Part shown: positions 49,060 through 59,689 of the stretch, in pieces
Position numbering within the stretch: position 1 is the stretch's first letter
How the letters are laid out: each line of letters starts with the position of its first letter
Assembly (NCBI GenBank): GCA_031002005.1
Contig: JARYHS010008074.1
Location: 278,381,930 to 278,445,929 of the forward strand
Origin: Vandiemenella viatica
Taxonomy: Eukaryota; Arthropoda; Insecta; Orthoptera; Morabidae
Reading direction: 5' to 3'
DNA length: 64,000 nucleotides
Translations under genes and position numbers: made by a program
The notes under the pieces: model-generated
Seen by the model: the letters and a program-made list of their open reading frames with translations, nothing else
Databases searched by the model: none
What the model was told of the DNA's origin: nothing

Positions 49060-51600
49060 TAGACAAGACAAGACATTTGCTACCTGAAAAAGATGAATCT
49101 GAGAATGCTTCAAAATAGCTTGCAAATTTTTTTAATGTTGAGAAGTCATCTGAATCATTGTCACCAGAACTAGATCCACCCACAACAGAAGAAAACTTAT
49201 TTAATAGCAGTTCTTCAGACGAGGCTCATGATGATAAAGAGCAGCATGTATGAGAATATTTAGCTATGGCTGGAATGTCGTCGGCAGTTCAAAATATTAC
49301 AGAATGTGGTAGACCAGACATACCATCATTGCCGCCTTTTCAAAGTACAAATTATGACGATACTTCAAAATGGTCACTCATTAACTCTGCAGCCACAGAT
49401 GAAATAATTATTCGAGCAATGAAAAAATTCAAGAAAAAAATCATGAACATCATTTTTCAAATATATATTTTCAAAAAGTAATGCCAAATCGAGAAACTTT
49501 TAAAAGATGAATTGTCCACTCTAAATCTGTGGATGAAGCATATTGTTTTTACTGTTGTTTAACAGCAAAAACTCTTATTTGGGAAAAGAAGGACTTGATG
49601 ACTGGAACTACTTATCATAGCGTCTCAAAATTCACGAAATTCTTCTCAAATCACCAGCACACCATGCTCAATTTGATAGAAATGTCAATTCTATTATAGA
49701 TCTTCGGTGTAATAGACAAGCATTTGTAAATACAGATTGAAGATGAAAAATCACTGTGGGCTACTATCCTTGAATGAATGATGTCAAAAGTATTATTTTC
49801 AGCATGCAATAATTTCTTGATTAGATGACGCTTTGGATATGAAATACAATATACTTCTAATAATTGCAACTTCCTGGTTTTATTGCAAATACTTGAAAAA
49901 TATGACCCTGTAATGATGGAGCATCTCCGCCTAATTGCCAATAAGGAGACTAATATCTTTTATTTTGGCAAATATATTCAAAACGAATGAAGTTCGTAAT
50001 AAAATTTTTACTGTGGATAAGTAATCTAAATACTTTTCCATCATACCAAATATCATGATGTCAGTCACATCAAACAATTATCTTTATCGTTGCTTTTGTT
50101 GACACTACTTAAGTCCAAGTGCATGAGTGTTGCGCTGTTTACAACCTGGTAAGTGACTCTTTGGGACATGGGAGCTGGTCTCACTAGCCTGTTTATCAAT
50201 AATACTTTGCAAAAGTTCAATTTGGATATTAATGATTGTCGAGATATGACAATGGATCCAATACATCAGGAGGAAACAAAGGCATCAAAAACAGAATTCT
50301 GAACGAATATCTTACAGCATTTTTTTTCCCTCCATGTAGCTGTCACTAAATTTGGTGATAGCAGGTGCCACCAAAACATCAGTTAAATCAGTTTCCTTGT
50401 CTGAATTTGTTTAAAGAATATTTGTTCTATTCTCTCAATCACCAAAGCGATGGGAAGTGGTATCCAACCACTTACATATAAGGACTATCGCCATAAAATG
50501 AGCAAATCTCGTTTGGAGAATAGAGTTTCTAGTCTCTCTGGAGTTTTCTATCACTTATCATCAGTTCGTCAAGCCATTCTGGAAACAAATAATTCAGTTG
50601 TTTCAAGTAAATATTGTGAGCAAGTCTACATAGACTAAAAGAGGATTTATGAAACGCTTCACAATTGTTTGGAAACAGCTCGGAATTTGAGAAAGAGTAC
50701 TGGGGTATTCATCTGCTCTGATAACTGCTAGAGAAACTGCTTTTAAGACTGGGGCATATCCTATTATTAAGCCAGTCAGAACCAGAAAGCAGAGATTTTT
50801 TAGTACGAGGCCTTAGATGAGATAACAATAGATCCATAAGAATTTTTTATAATCAACGTGTTTTAGCATATAAGTTAGTCACTGAGTTTACACAACTATC
50901 CAAATTTAATGATACATATCATCAAAAAAAAAATCTGAAAAGTCTGAATTGGAATCATCCTGTGCAGATTTGGTAATAATTTTAACTTATGGAGAAAAAT
51001 GTGACATATCTGGTTGTGAATTGGTTAGAAACTTTCTAACTGAAACTGTTGTTGATGGGACTTGAATCAGCAGAACCAATGAAAGTTCAACTAATGATAC
51101 AAAATGGTTCGCAGGATATATTTTGGAATGTGTGGACAGCACTTCGAAATTTGCTAACCATACATGCCATCATCATCATCAAGTGTTTTCTGCTATTCAG
51201 CAGGTCCATGCACAGTGGCAGCCCTCCACACCTTCCTCTGTTCAGCCATTCTCTTAGTCTCTATATATTTTCCATAAATCATTTTCTTCCTTTGCCCACC
51301 TCTTCTTCCCCCTCTGTTTACAATCCCCTCCCGAGCAGTTTTAAGCAGGCACTCATTCCTCAGCACTTGAACAATCCAGTTGCTTTTTCTGTTCTTTATT
51401 GTTTTTATGAATGACCATTGCTCTCCTACTCATTCCAGCACTTCATCATTCCTAACCATACATGTAACTGTCGCTAAAGGAGAACAAAGTTTCAGTAAAT
51501 TACAACTTGTCAAAGCTTATTTACGGTGTATACAGACTCTAGATTGTCAAATCTTGCAGTTTTATCTATAGAAAATTATATTTCTAAAGGACAAAACCAA
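49060..51600 (+). pseudogene. Decayed hAT transposase (ZMYM/TTF-like type)
   Basis: Pieces follow the order of the zinc-finger-bearing hAT transposases: an acidic N-terminus with SSSDEAHDD-like text (about 49210), DEAYCFYCCLT (TTF-like finger, 49530), a SPKRWEV block at about 50440 corresponding to the conserved S.KRW, and the C-terminal dimerisation region RNLLTIH, interrupted by a LINE fragment, then VTVAKGEQSFSKLQLVKAYL (51466-51530). Many stops and frame changes show that it is dead. Without the fragment, the LLTIH and VTVA parts are exactly in frame. Confidence 0.8.
51167..51451 (-). pseudogene. 5'-truncated LINE fragment (RT C-terminal end) inside the hAT
   Basis: On the minus strand a frame reads NDEVLE, then FIKTIKNRKSNWIVQVLRNE and a GRRGGQRKK block, ending in a GAT-repeat tail at 51167-51180. 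NRKSNWIGH.LR is a signature of the C-terminus of a widespread LINE ORF2 family, probably RTE- or CR1-group. The 13-base duplication ctaaccatacatg flanks it exactly (51154-51166 and 51452-51464). Confidence 0.85.
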
Positions 51601-51837
51601 GAAAAATTGAAATCTAGGCCTTTTGTTATAATATTAATTCCTATTTGTTTGTTTAAAAAATTACGAAAATTATGTGAATTTGGCATATACGTGATATGAG
51701 CATTGTGTATGCCATAGTAGCTTAAATCAACCTTTTCATACATACTGTGTTCCATATTTGCTCTTGTTTCTCATTCGAATTGCTGCTATCCTATATTAAT
51801 CTTTCTGAGGTTTGAATTATTATTAATATATAAAGAC

Positions 51838-52051
51838 TACCTTCCACCCGCAGCTTTGCTTGTGTGGAATTCATAAACCATTCATACTGTATACGTATTT
51901 GAATCCCATGGGAACTACTTTCTCGATCGGGATAAAAGTAAATAGCCAATAACATTATTCCAAATTTTATCTTAAGACTTTCAACCGTTTCGATGTTAAA
52001 CAGTAAAAACATCCAAACAAACAAACTTTTATATTTATAATATTAGTAGGA
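51838..52051 (+). repeat. RTE/SINE-like element
   Basis: Begins actaccttccacccgcagc and ends ttataatattagtaggat, with a gggataaaagtaa block and aacaaacaaac near the end. This noncoding repeat type is widespread in insects and usually associated with RTE-class LINEs. Target duplication is unclear. Confidence 0.6.
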
Positions 52052-52179
52052 TATAAAAAAATGTATGTTGTCTTCAATCTGTATATATTAACATCTTAAT
52101 CATGAATAAGCAATTTGGGGCACCACAAGGAGATCTCACACCACCTGAAAAATTTGATAGGGCTGCCCCTGGCACTACT

Positions 52180-53150
52180 ATTGCACTTTTCCAGTCCTCT
52201 GATAAACAGCAAGTATCCAGACTCAGTTTAAGTAATATTGCTAGATAAGGTACAATGCCACATCTGAATATCTTTAAGAAATCTGTACTAATATTATCTA
52301 CACCAGCCCCTTTATGTTTTTTCAGCATCCTTAGTTCCTTCATGATATCATCAGGATGAATTTCAAATTTTTGTGTGTGCTCATTTCTAATTGTGTTGTG
52401 AAGCTTGTTCTCTGATTTAGACACTCCTGCTTCTGATTCGTTGTGCCTAATGCTTTCACTAATTGAGTTATTTAAAATCTCTGCAGTTTTCAAGTCCTCA
52501 GTAACTTCTTCTCCATCTTTATCTATAAACGTCTCAACACCTTTCTAGCATAGCCATAGAAATTTCTCGTTGCATCAGTCAATGGTACCCCTGCACTGAC
52601 AATACTCTTCATAAATCCATCTTTAGCCACCTTCTTAGCTACCATTAAGTCCTTGTTTAGTTGTTTTTAAATATTCCCCATAACCCTGCTCTCTCTTAAC
52701 TATGTTATTTTCACATCTTACCAATCTTTTTAATCTCCTCACTTCCTTTTTCTAGTACACAGGTTCTCTACTTCTCTTTATTTTCTGTTTTGGAATAAAT
52801 CTTTCTTCCCCCCTTCTTATTATCTCCTTGAACTCTTCCCACTTTGACTCTATGGTACTTGGCCTTCCTTCCATTTGCTGAAATGTTCTCTGAAAGATCT
52901 CTTCAAATTCAAAATCTGTGCCTTTTATAATTGTACCTATTTCCCCCTTCAATTTAGGCTGCTGGTTCACTGAATCCTCTAACACCCATCAGAACTGATT
53001 CAGTTACTTGATACTCCACAAGGTTATCATCATGCTTTGTTAGGAATATATCCAAAATATTTTGTTCCCTAGTGTTCTTCTCTACCTCTTGTACAAATCC
53101 CCCTTTCCTTATTAACTTATTTGCAAACCTCTGTTTTAACATGTTTACAA
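52180..53150 (-). pseudogene. LINE-A copy (5' part), right of the hAT insertion
   Basis: The minus strand carries the endonuclease end (ILDIFLTKHDDNLVEYQV, ESVLMGVRGFSEPAA at 53142-52954) and the RT N-terminus (FEIHPDDIMKELRMLKKHKG, KLSLDTCCLSEDWKSAIVV). Removing the hAT and one target copy joins WKSAIVV to the P.HKGG and NYRPIS region of the left part, as in other LINE RTs. The element is 5'-truncated near 53150. Confidence 0.88.
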
Positions 53151-54556
53151 TGACACTCAGTAGTGTTATAATAGCAGAATGAGCAGTTTAAAGATTTTTC
53201 AAGCAATGTTATTATGACATTTTCATAGGAACTATGATTAAGAAAAACAAGCATTTTGATGTAGGGTTTATTGGGACTGAAAATTTTATTTAGCATGATG
53301 ATTCAGTTTGAACGTTAAATTTAGCCTCGAGGATGAAACCAGGAAGTCATGAGTCAACTGGTTACTTCACACAATAGGACAACACATGTGCATAGATAAT
53401 AAGATTTCCAACAGACAATAGAAAAGTGCTAATTTAAAAAGATAAACAAAACTTAACTATAGCATCACCTTGTAATAGACTTCATTATGAAAATTTGAGT
53501 TAATAGGTAAACCCTAAATATGTTTTATGCTTGAATAAATAAATTCAACTTTTAAACAGAGACAGGTACAAAGTTAATATTATGGTCAGATGAAATCTAA
53601 TTTTTAAGGAAATAATAATATCTTATCAGCTAATAAATAAAATTAAATTTAAAGGATGAAAAGGAGGGAAAAAGGAAAAAATCTTTAATTTAAAATCATC
53701 AATTAATGAAAAGAAGTAACTCAAGATGTACCATGGTAGCATATTGTCAACATTAAGACACCACTTATTACTAAAAATAGAGTCTGTAGATATATTCTAA
53801 ACATGTTTTGTAGTAATATAAAGAGTTCAAATTTTGTAAATAAGAGAAAAATCATTGAATAATAATAAATAACAGTTTAACAGTAATTTGAGATTTATAG
53901 GGAGAAAAACTGAATCTTAGTATAGAAGCTTGATTACATCACCACGTGTGAATTTTAAAAATTAATAATTCTTAAACAAGTAAGCTTACAAGAAAATTTG
54001 ACATGAACTAAAAGATTTTAAATAAATCAGACAATAATATATAACAGTTTCATGAAAATCTGATTCAAAATAGTGTACTGTGAGAAAATGGGATTTTTGT
54101 AATTCTCAAGATAATTGTATTTCCCCCTGAGGGTATACCAAAAGTCCAGAACATTCATAGCCAGAGAATAAATAAAGTGGCCATTTTCTATGCTGCTTTA
54201 GTAAGTATCAATACAACAGTCTAACAGTATGTGTCAAATCGTGAGGGGTAGCACCAAAATGTAATGAGTAAACATTTAATTCTCTCACCTCGGAATAAGC
54301 TCAGTGACTTTATTTTAAATTCAGTGGTAGGAACTTTTCTTATGGTGTGTTAAGATGGCAACAATAGCAGCATAAAAATGATTCAAAGCTCACTCTAATT
54401 TTGGGGATGCAAATATAAAGCTGGTTTGCAAGAGTGACTGTTTTTAACAAGTGTTTTAACAGGTGATTTTGAATGTCCAGTTCATCCTACAATGATATTT
54501 ATAAAGAGTGATCTGGTACAAATATTAACTGTATCAAACTTTCAAGAATATAACAA

Positions 54557-55838
54557 ACTAGCTGATACCCGTGACTTCGTACGCATGGATTAAAAATTTC
54601 TTTGCCTGAATTGAATATAGAAAGTTGTTGGTAACGAAGGATTGGTCCCAAACAACACCAAGTCGAAATAATATGACAGGAAAGCCATCACTATATCATT
54701 CTACTGTCGAACCTGTCTCTTAAAGGGAATCAATTTCCAACATATTTAAAAACAGAAAAACAAACAAAGGTGAGGAGATGTGGTGGGGAGGGGGTGTTAA
54801 CTAAGGGCAACTTTATTTCAGCTTCATCTTTTCTTCTTTATTCCGCATGAGCATCTGATTCTTGGGTTCTAATAACTTTAGCTGCTCATGCTCTGCTAGA
54901 GCTATAACTTATGCCAGTTTACTCCTGCAAGGCATGTCAAAAAAGAAGGCAAAATAAACTGGTGCCAGAAACATTTAAGCAGATACAAAGTAATAGAACA
55001 GAGAAAATCGATATCTATACTAAAAAATACGTTTCTTCTCTAAACAAAATTTATTAACAAATTATACACTAACATAATGCACGAGAAGCATAGCTTGAGC
55101 AAGCGAAGTAACGTTACAGACTAACACACACATCCGTCTCTCTGTCACCATTCAATAAGTTCTCAAAATTTCGTGACTTCAACTGTTAATCATACCGGAA
55201 AAAAATGTCCTGTGTCATCCTATAGATTTTCCTGTCAAATTCCGTCAATATCAGTATAGGTATTAAGTTGTCAAAACGTAACAAAAGACAGAAACTTACA
55301 TCCGCATTTATAGTATTACTACTGCAGATCACACACACACTGACTGAAAATCACCCCTGAGGGATCAATATATTGTAAAAAAATGTATACCTACAGAATT
55401 GCAAGACTACCTACAATTTGCCTCGCATTTCCCACCTTAATTTGTAATATCTACAGTTTAACTTTCAATCCGAATAACCGACGGCCCAGGCGTGACTCTT
55501 ATGATCAAAAACTGTTTTTAAAAATCTTTGCCTCCCCGGAGATTTGAACCAGAGAGCACGATTCGAACATCAGTAAGCAAGTACTTTAACCACTGAGCTA
55601 CCAGAAAAACAGTACAGAGACCTCCACATCCAACGTGTCTGTTTATCGCCGTTCAGTAATTTTTCGAAATTATAAGACGACATGTATTATTTATACAGAT
55701 AATTTATCAACCAAATGTAGAAAGTATTTTTCTCCTTGTTTCAAAAATAAGTGTGCAAAGTTTCATCAAGATCGGATGAAAACTGTGGATTTGTATGAAG
55801 AACAAACAAACAAACATTCATCTTTATATATATAGATT
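54557..55838 (+). repeat. RTE/SINE-like composite element
   Basis: Begins actagctgatacccgtgac and ends with caaagtttcatcaagatcgg, aacaaacaaacaaac and a tatatatagat end, the hallmarks of RTE-derived noncoding repeats. It interrupts repeat R. A possible 6-base duplication ataaca flanks it. The tRNA-like stretch at 55530-55604 lies within it. Confidence 0.6.
55530..55604 (-). repeat. tRNA-like SINE head or tRNA remnant
   Basis: On the minus strand it reads ctggtagctcagtggttaaa (A-box-like) and, about 35 bases on, tggttcaaatctccgg (B-box-like). The T stem pairs imperfectly and no acceptor stem closes, so this is a tRNA-derived SINE head or pseudogene, not a functional tRNA. Confidence 0.5.
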
Positions 55839-56020
55839 AATAACAGCAGTAACTTTTTTTGTTTTTTTGTATGAGTAAGCTTTCCACTGTTAACTCTTGT
55901 GGTAATATTAGTAAACAGATTGGTGACCGAAACATAGTTTACGAATCTAACAGCATCTTCAGGAAAGGTATCAGGAGTATCACATAAGAGGCATCATGAT
56001 CAAGATATACACAATAACTC

Positions 56021-56756
56021 AACAAACACAAGAATGTCAGCAATAATGTAGCAGGAAGAAATGCTGTGAAGTAATATTCATATAGAAAGGAAAGTTACAG
56101 TAGATCATCACTCACTGCCCTCCTCCCTTCAAACATAAAAATGTTAATTTTGGTGTTTTTCTTTTGCAAAATCTGTTGCCAATGAAAAGATTTAATGTAC
56201 TATAAAAAGGTATTAATAAGGAAATCTGGTAAGAACCTCCAGTTCATAAGCAATCAAAATTATTAAAATTTTAATCACTTTTATTTGTGTAAACCACTTT
56301 ATGTTATGGTAATAACATACTTCAACTAGCTGTTATTGAAAACTGAAAATGCTTGAAATCACAAAAAATACTTATTATGTAGAAAAAAATTTTTGTGGTG
56401 TTTGTGTATTCTAAAAATAAAAATTTATATGGAAAGGAAGGTAAAACATAGCTATAATTCATTAAATTTAATGTGATTCGTGATGTAAACATAGTTGGGG
56501 TCTTTGATCCTTAGTTCAAAGTTGTTGTTTTGGATGTAATTCGAAGTTTACAAGGAAACCTTCAATGAACTGATACACTCGAAAAAATATATTGTATTTT
56601 AAGAACGGACGATTTTTATTATTTTGCCTATTCTTTTATAATTAATAAATTCTTATACTGTTTTAAATTGTGAACTGAATTAAAATTGTATGATAGAAAT
56701 ATATTTATATCTCTAATCATTAAATTTTGAAAATCTTCTTTGTTATTCAATTCCAG
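56021..56756. other. Intron DNA upstream of exon 4
   Basis: AT-rich, nothing recognised before the acceptor at 56751-56756. Confidence 0.5.
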
Positions 56757-56996
56757 CGTGGACTGAGAACAATGGTGCTTGGATTTCGAAAAATGAATGT
56801 GGCAACATATAATAGTTTAAGAACCCAAATAGAGTTGGCTAGACAGACACTCAGTACAAGAAGGGAATCTATTGTAGCAAATAGCTATACCAATATGGAA
56901 AAGGGACTGACTCTTCTGGGTGCAACAGGAGTTGAAGATCGTTTACAGGATCAAGTGCAAGAAACTCTGGAGAGTTTAAGAGCTGCAGGCATAAAG
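56757..56996 (+). CDS. ATP11-type P4-ATPase, internal exon 4 (GLRT to AGIK)
   Basis: This phase-0 exon of 80 codons is bounded by ttccag and gtgaac. It begins RGLRTMVLGFRKM, contains LTLLGATGVEDRLQDQV and ends ESLRAAGIK. GLRT, LLGAT.VEDRLQ and AGIK.W are invariant landmarks of P-type flippases linking the N domain back to the P domain. The middle portion (ELARQTLSTRRES and following) is the variable charged helix expected between GLRT and GATAVEDRLQ. No frameshift or stop was seen, so the gene is probably functional despite the defect in exon 1. The open frame upstream of 56757 is intronic. Confidence 0.93.
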
Positions 56997-59120
56997 GTGA
57001 ACATCTGCATGTTTCGTTTTCTATAAAAATTTCCTATAATTTTTCATTATAACTTTCTTAAATAGATTACATTTAAAGAGCTCTGATTGTACATATTAAT
57101 ACTTGAGTGGTTATAATGACCTGGTGACAGGATTTATATAAGCTGCACATTCTGCCCCTAACATAGCTGTTTAGTCTAACCTGGTAATCCTATTGAGAAT
57201 ACGGGACATACAGTTTAACATGGAATCTGAACCACGGAAGCTTTCTGGCATGCTTCACATTACAAAGCAAGCTGTGCCATAGATGAAGGCAGGGTTAAGG
57301 ACTTATAAATTCATGTTAAGAGGTGAATTAAGTTATAAGGATAAAACAAGGTATGAAACTTTGTAGGTTGAAAATAGCACTGACAAAATATTTGATTTGG
57401 AAGTTAAAATGAAAGCATGGTCAATACGATCGAAAAAAATAGTTAAATAATTCCTAAGCTCTCAGTTTTCAAGCTACTAAAAAGATTTATAACTTAAAAG
57501 ATGTGCCGAGTTTTGTAGTGCATTAAGTAAACATTTCAAATCTATAGATAAAAGTTAAGCAACATTTTTGTAGGATTTTGTATGAAAATTATGATTCATT
57601 TAGATTTCTCGTAGTATAATTTGGCTGAATGTAGAGAGGAAAGTATATTTAAGAGAAAGTAAAAACTTTTTCTGAGCCTAATGCACAAGTTTTTGTAAAA
57701 ATCCATGCAAGAGTTTGGAAAAAGTAGATAAAAGTAATTTGAGGATAATTTCATGGAAAGAGATGCCGGAAGTTACAAGATCCAATAAAGATAGATTTAG
57801 AAGGAATTTTCTTAACCAAAGGAAGACAATTAAATAGCAGTCATAGCAGTTGGATAACATCACTATCATATAGGAAATTGCAATTTGGAATGCTTAAAAC
57901 AAATTTTAACTATGTAGCTTTAATACTTTCAGAGATAGAGAATTTTGAAATTTTGCATTATGACTACCACTAGGATAGAAAATTATACACAAGCTGGTTT
58001 AGATTGCAAAAGATGAGAAGAATTTTAGGTGGCATCTCTTAAATAATTTTTTGCAGTTTTTTACTAAAGATCGGTAAAATTTCATAAGGATCGATTTTAA
58101 CGTTTAGGCAATGGACAATTTCCCACAAAAATTTAAGGAAGATTATAGGAAAAATAAAGTTAAATGAGCAACAATTACCTGGAGATATTGGGAAATCCAC
58201 TAGGTCACCTATAAATAGACCCCTGAAAATAATGGTGGGGAAAACCCTTGCAAAGCACTCATGAAGAGCAGTCACGCGTGACCTACAGCCGATTTGGTGC
58301 AAATGTAGTGGGTAGGCAACCAGTGAGACCAGAAATGCAGCAGCATAGGCATCCCTCTTGGATTATTTTCAAATAATAGTGCAGGAGTGGACATGCTCTT
58401 TATGTAACTGACTTTGATACAGTTAGGGGTTCTCAGGAGTTGATTGTGGCTTGGCTCACAGTTTATACCTCAAATTAATTTTTATTTTCAGAAAAGAAGT
58501 TTCAGTACTGTAGATTGGTCACTGAGTGATGTAATTATTTCCAGAATACGTGGTTTGAAATTTATTTGGAGTTCTACAGTGAACATTATTTCAATCCTAC
58601 CTTCTCCTACTGAGGTTATTAGCTGGATGGCAACTGCAAAGACCAAATGACAATCTACTTTTAGGTCACTCTAATGGTCAAAGTTCAGGACAAGCTGTTA
58701 TGTACTAACCTCGTATAAAGCTTACGTCTGACAAGCTGTATAATTTCCAGTCATTATAATGGTTTAAAGACAAAATTGGGATATCATGATAGCATAAATG
58801 ATAAATTACAAGTAAATAGATCATTGATTATTTTGCCAGTTTTCTACCTCTTTGTTTCCTTTGAAAGACCCATCAAATAAGACCATTAGGTGTAGGAGAT
58901 CATCTCCTCTCTCATATGATCAAAAGGTTATCTAAAGAAATGTGAATTTGTTATATTCACCTTTCTTTCTGTTTTCACAGCACATATGCTTACAGTTTGT
59001 AGCACTGTTTCCTTTTTCCATTATTGTAGACATAAGTTTTAGCCATAGTTATTCAAAATTCATGTTGTTTCTCACTTTGCAGTTGAATTTACAGGAATAG
59101 TTTGCCTGTTGTGCTTTCAG
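56997..59120. other. Intron between exons 4 and 5
   Basis: No coding region. A TATA-like cctataaatagacc at about 58208 within a GC-richer block suggests a remnant LTR or promoter-bearing repeat, not proven. Confidence 0.4.
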
Positions 59121-59263
59121 GTATGGATACTAACAGGTGATAAGGTAGAAACTGCAGTAAATATTTCTTACTCTTGTGGCCATTTCAAACAAGGCACCAT
59201 GCAGCTAATTCTGACAGATAAGAATTCAGATGAGTCATGTCTTGCTGCACTTAATGTCTTCCG
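59121..59263 (+). CDS. ATP11-type P4-ATPase, internal exon 5 (TGDK hinge)
   Basis: The exon is bounded by tgctttcag and gtgagt. It reads VWILTGDKVETAVNISYS, then CGHFKQGTMQL, ending AALNVFR. TGDK.ETA is the P-domain hinge motif of P-type ATPases, and S.SCGHF resembles ATP11B and ATP11C. The exon joins exon 4 in phase 0 (AGIK to VWIL) and ends after two bases of a codon, so at least one more exon must follow. No later exon, such as one carrying GDGAND, is seen before 64000. A TA-flanked MITE lies 64 bases past the donor. Confidence 0.92.
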
Positions 59264-59327
59264 GTGAGTACTATTATTATGCAAATAATTATAATAAAAA
59301 TGAGGAGGAAAATGCTTTAAGGCAATA

Positions 59328-59442
59328 AAACTAAGGAAGGATAGGGAAATATGACCGCCATCTCTGTGTACACATCTGACTGCGCCTGCTGTCTCACTAT
59401 TGCACGTATAAAACTGTAGGCCAAAATATAGCACTTCTCATG

Positions 59443-59473
<31 letters not shown>

Positions 59474-59521
59474 GTGTCTGTGGTAAATGTAGGGTCATAT
59501 TTCCCTATCCTTCCTTAGTTT
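59328..59521. mobile_element. TA-flanked MITE just after exon 5
   Basis: The first 29 bases (aaactaaggaaggataggga and on) are exactly repeated in inverted form at 59493-59521. TA flanks both ends (59326-59327 and 59522-59523), as in Tc1/mariner-type elements. It carries a T29 run at 59445-59473. It lies 64 bases past the donor of the last exon. Confidence 0.8.
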
Positions 59522-59689
59522 TATGTAAATAATTACATTGATATAGCAATATTGTACAGTAAAAACTGTACCATTATACTAAACATTAATTTGATAAAAT
59601 GGCTGGCTATCTCCATTTTGTGTTCTTTGAAAACTATTGTGATAAAATGAAGAGAAGGCTCCTTGATAAATGTAATCAGGTTTAGACTA

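Larger units (their letters stand above)
48516..52171 (+). mobile_element. hAT-type DNA transposon with exact 8-base target duplication
   Basis: Begins CAGGGTCGGCCC and ends GGGCTGCCCCTG (imperfect inverted ends of hAT type), flanked on both sides by gcactact (48508-48515 and 52172-52179). It split a minus-strand LINE-A copy. Inside are transposase remains, a 91-base hAT MITE (48713-48803), a LINE fragment (51167-51451) and an RTE/SINE-like piece (51838-52051), all of which inserted after the hAT. Confidence 0.92.
53190..56020 (+). repeat. Dispersed repeat R, diverged copy split by an RTE/SINE-like insertion
   Basis: Blocks at about 53880-54550 match R in order (catcaccacgtgtgaatttt, ctcacctcggaataagctc, gatgcaaat, tttgcaagagtga). 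The match is broken at about 54557 by another element and resumes after 55840, where a catcttcaggaaaggtatcag block corresponds to R near 8038. The 5' limit is uncertain; similarity before 53880 is weak. Confidence 0.5.

Noticed and set aside
55530..55604. Functional tRNA gene on the minus strand
   Set aside because: A- and B-box-like blocks are present, but the T stem pairs poorly and there is no closing acceptor stem.
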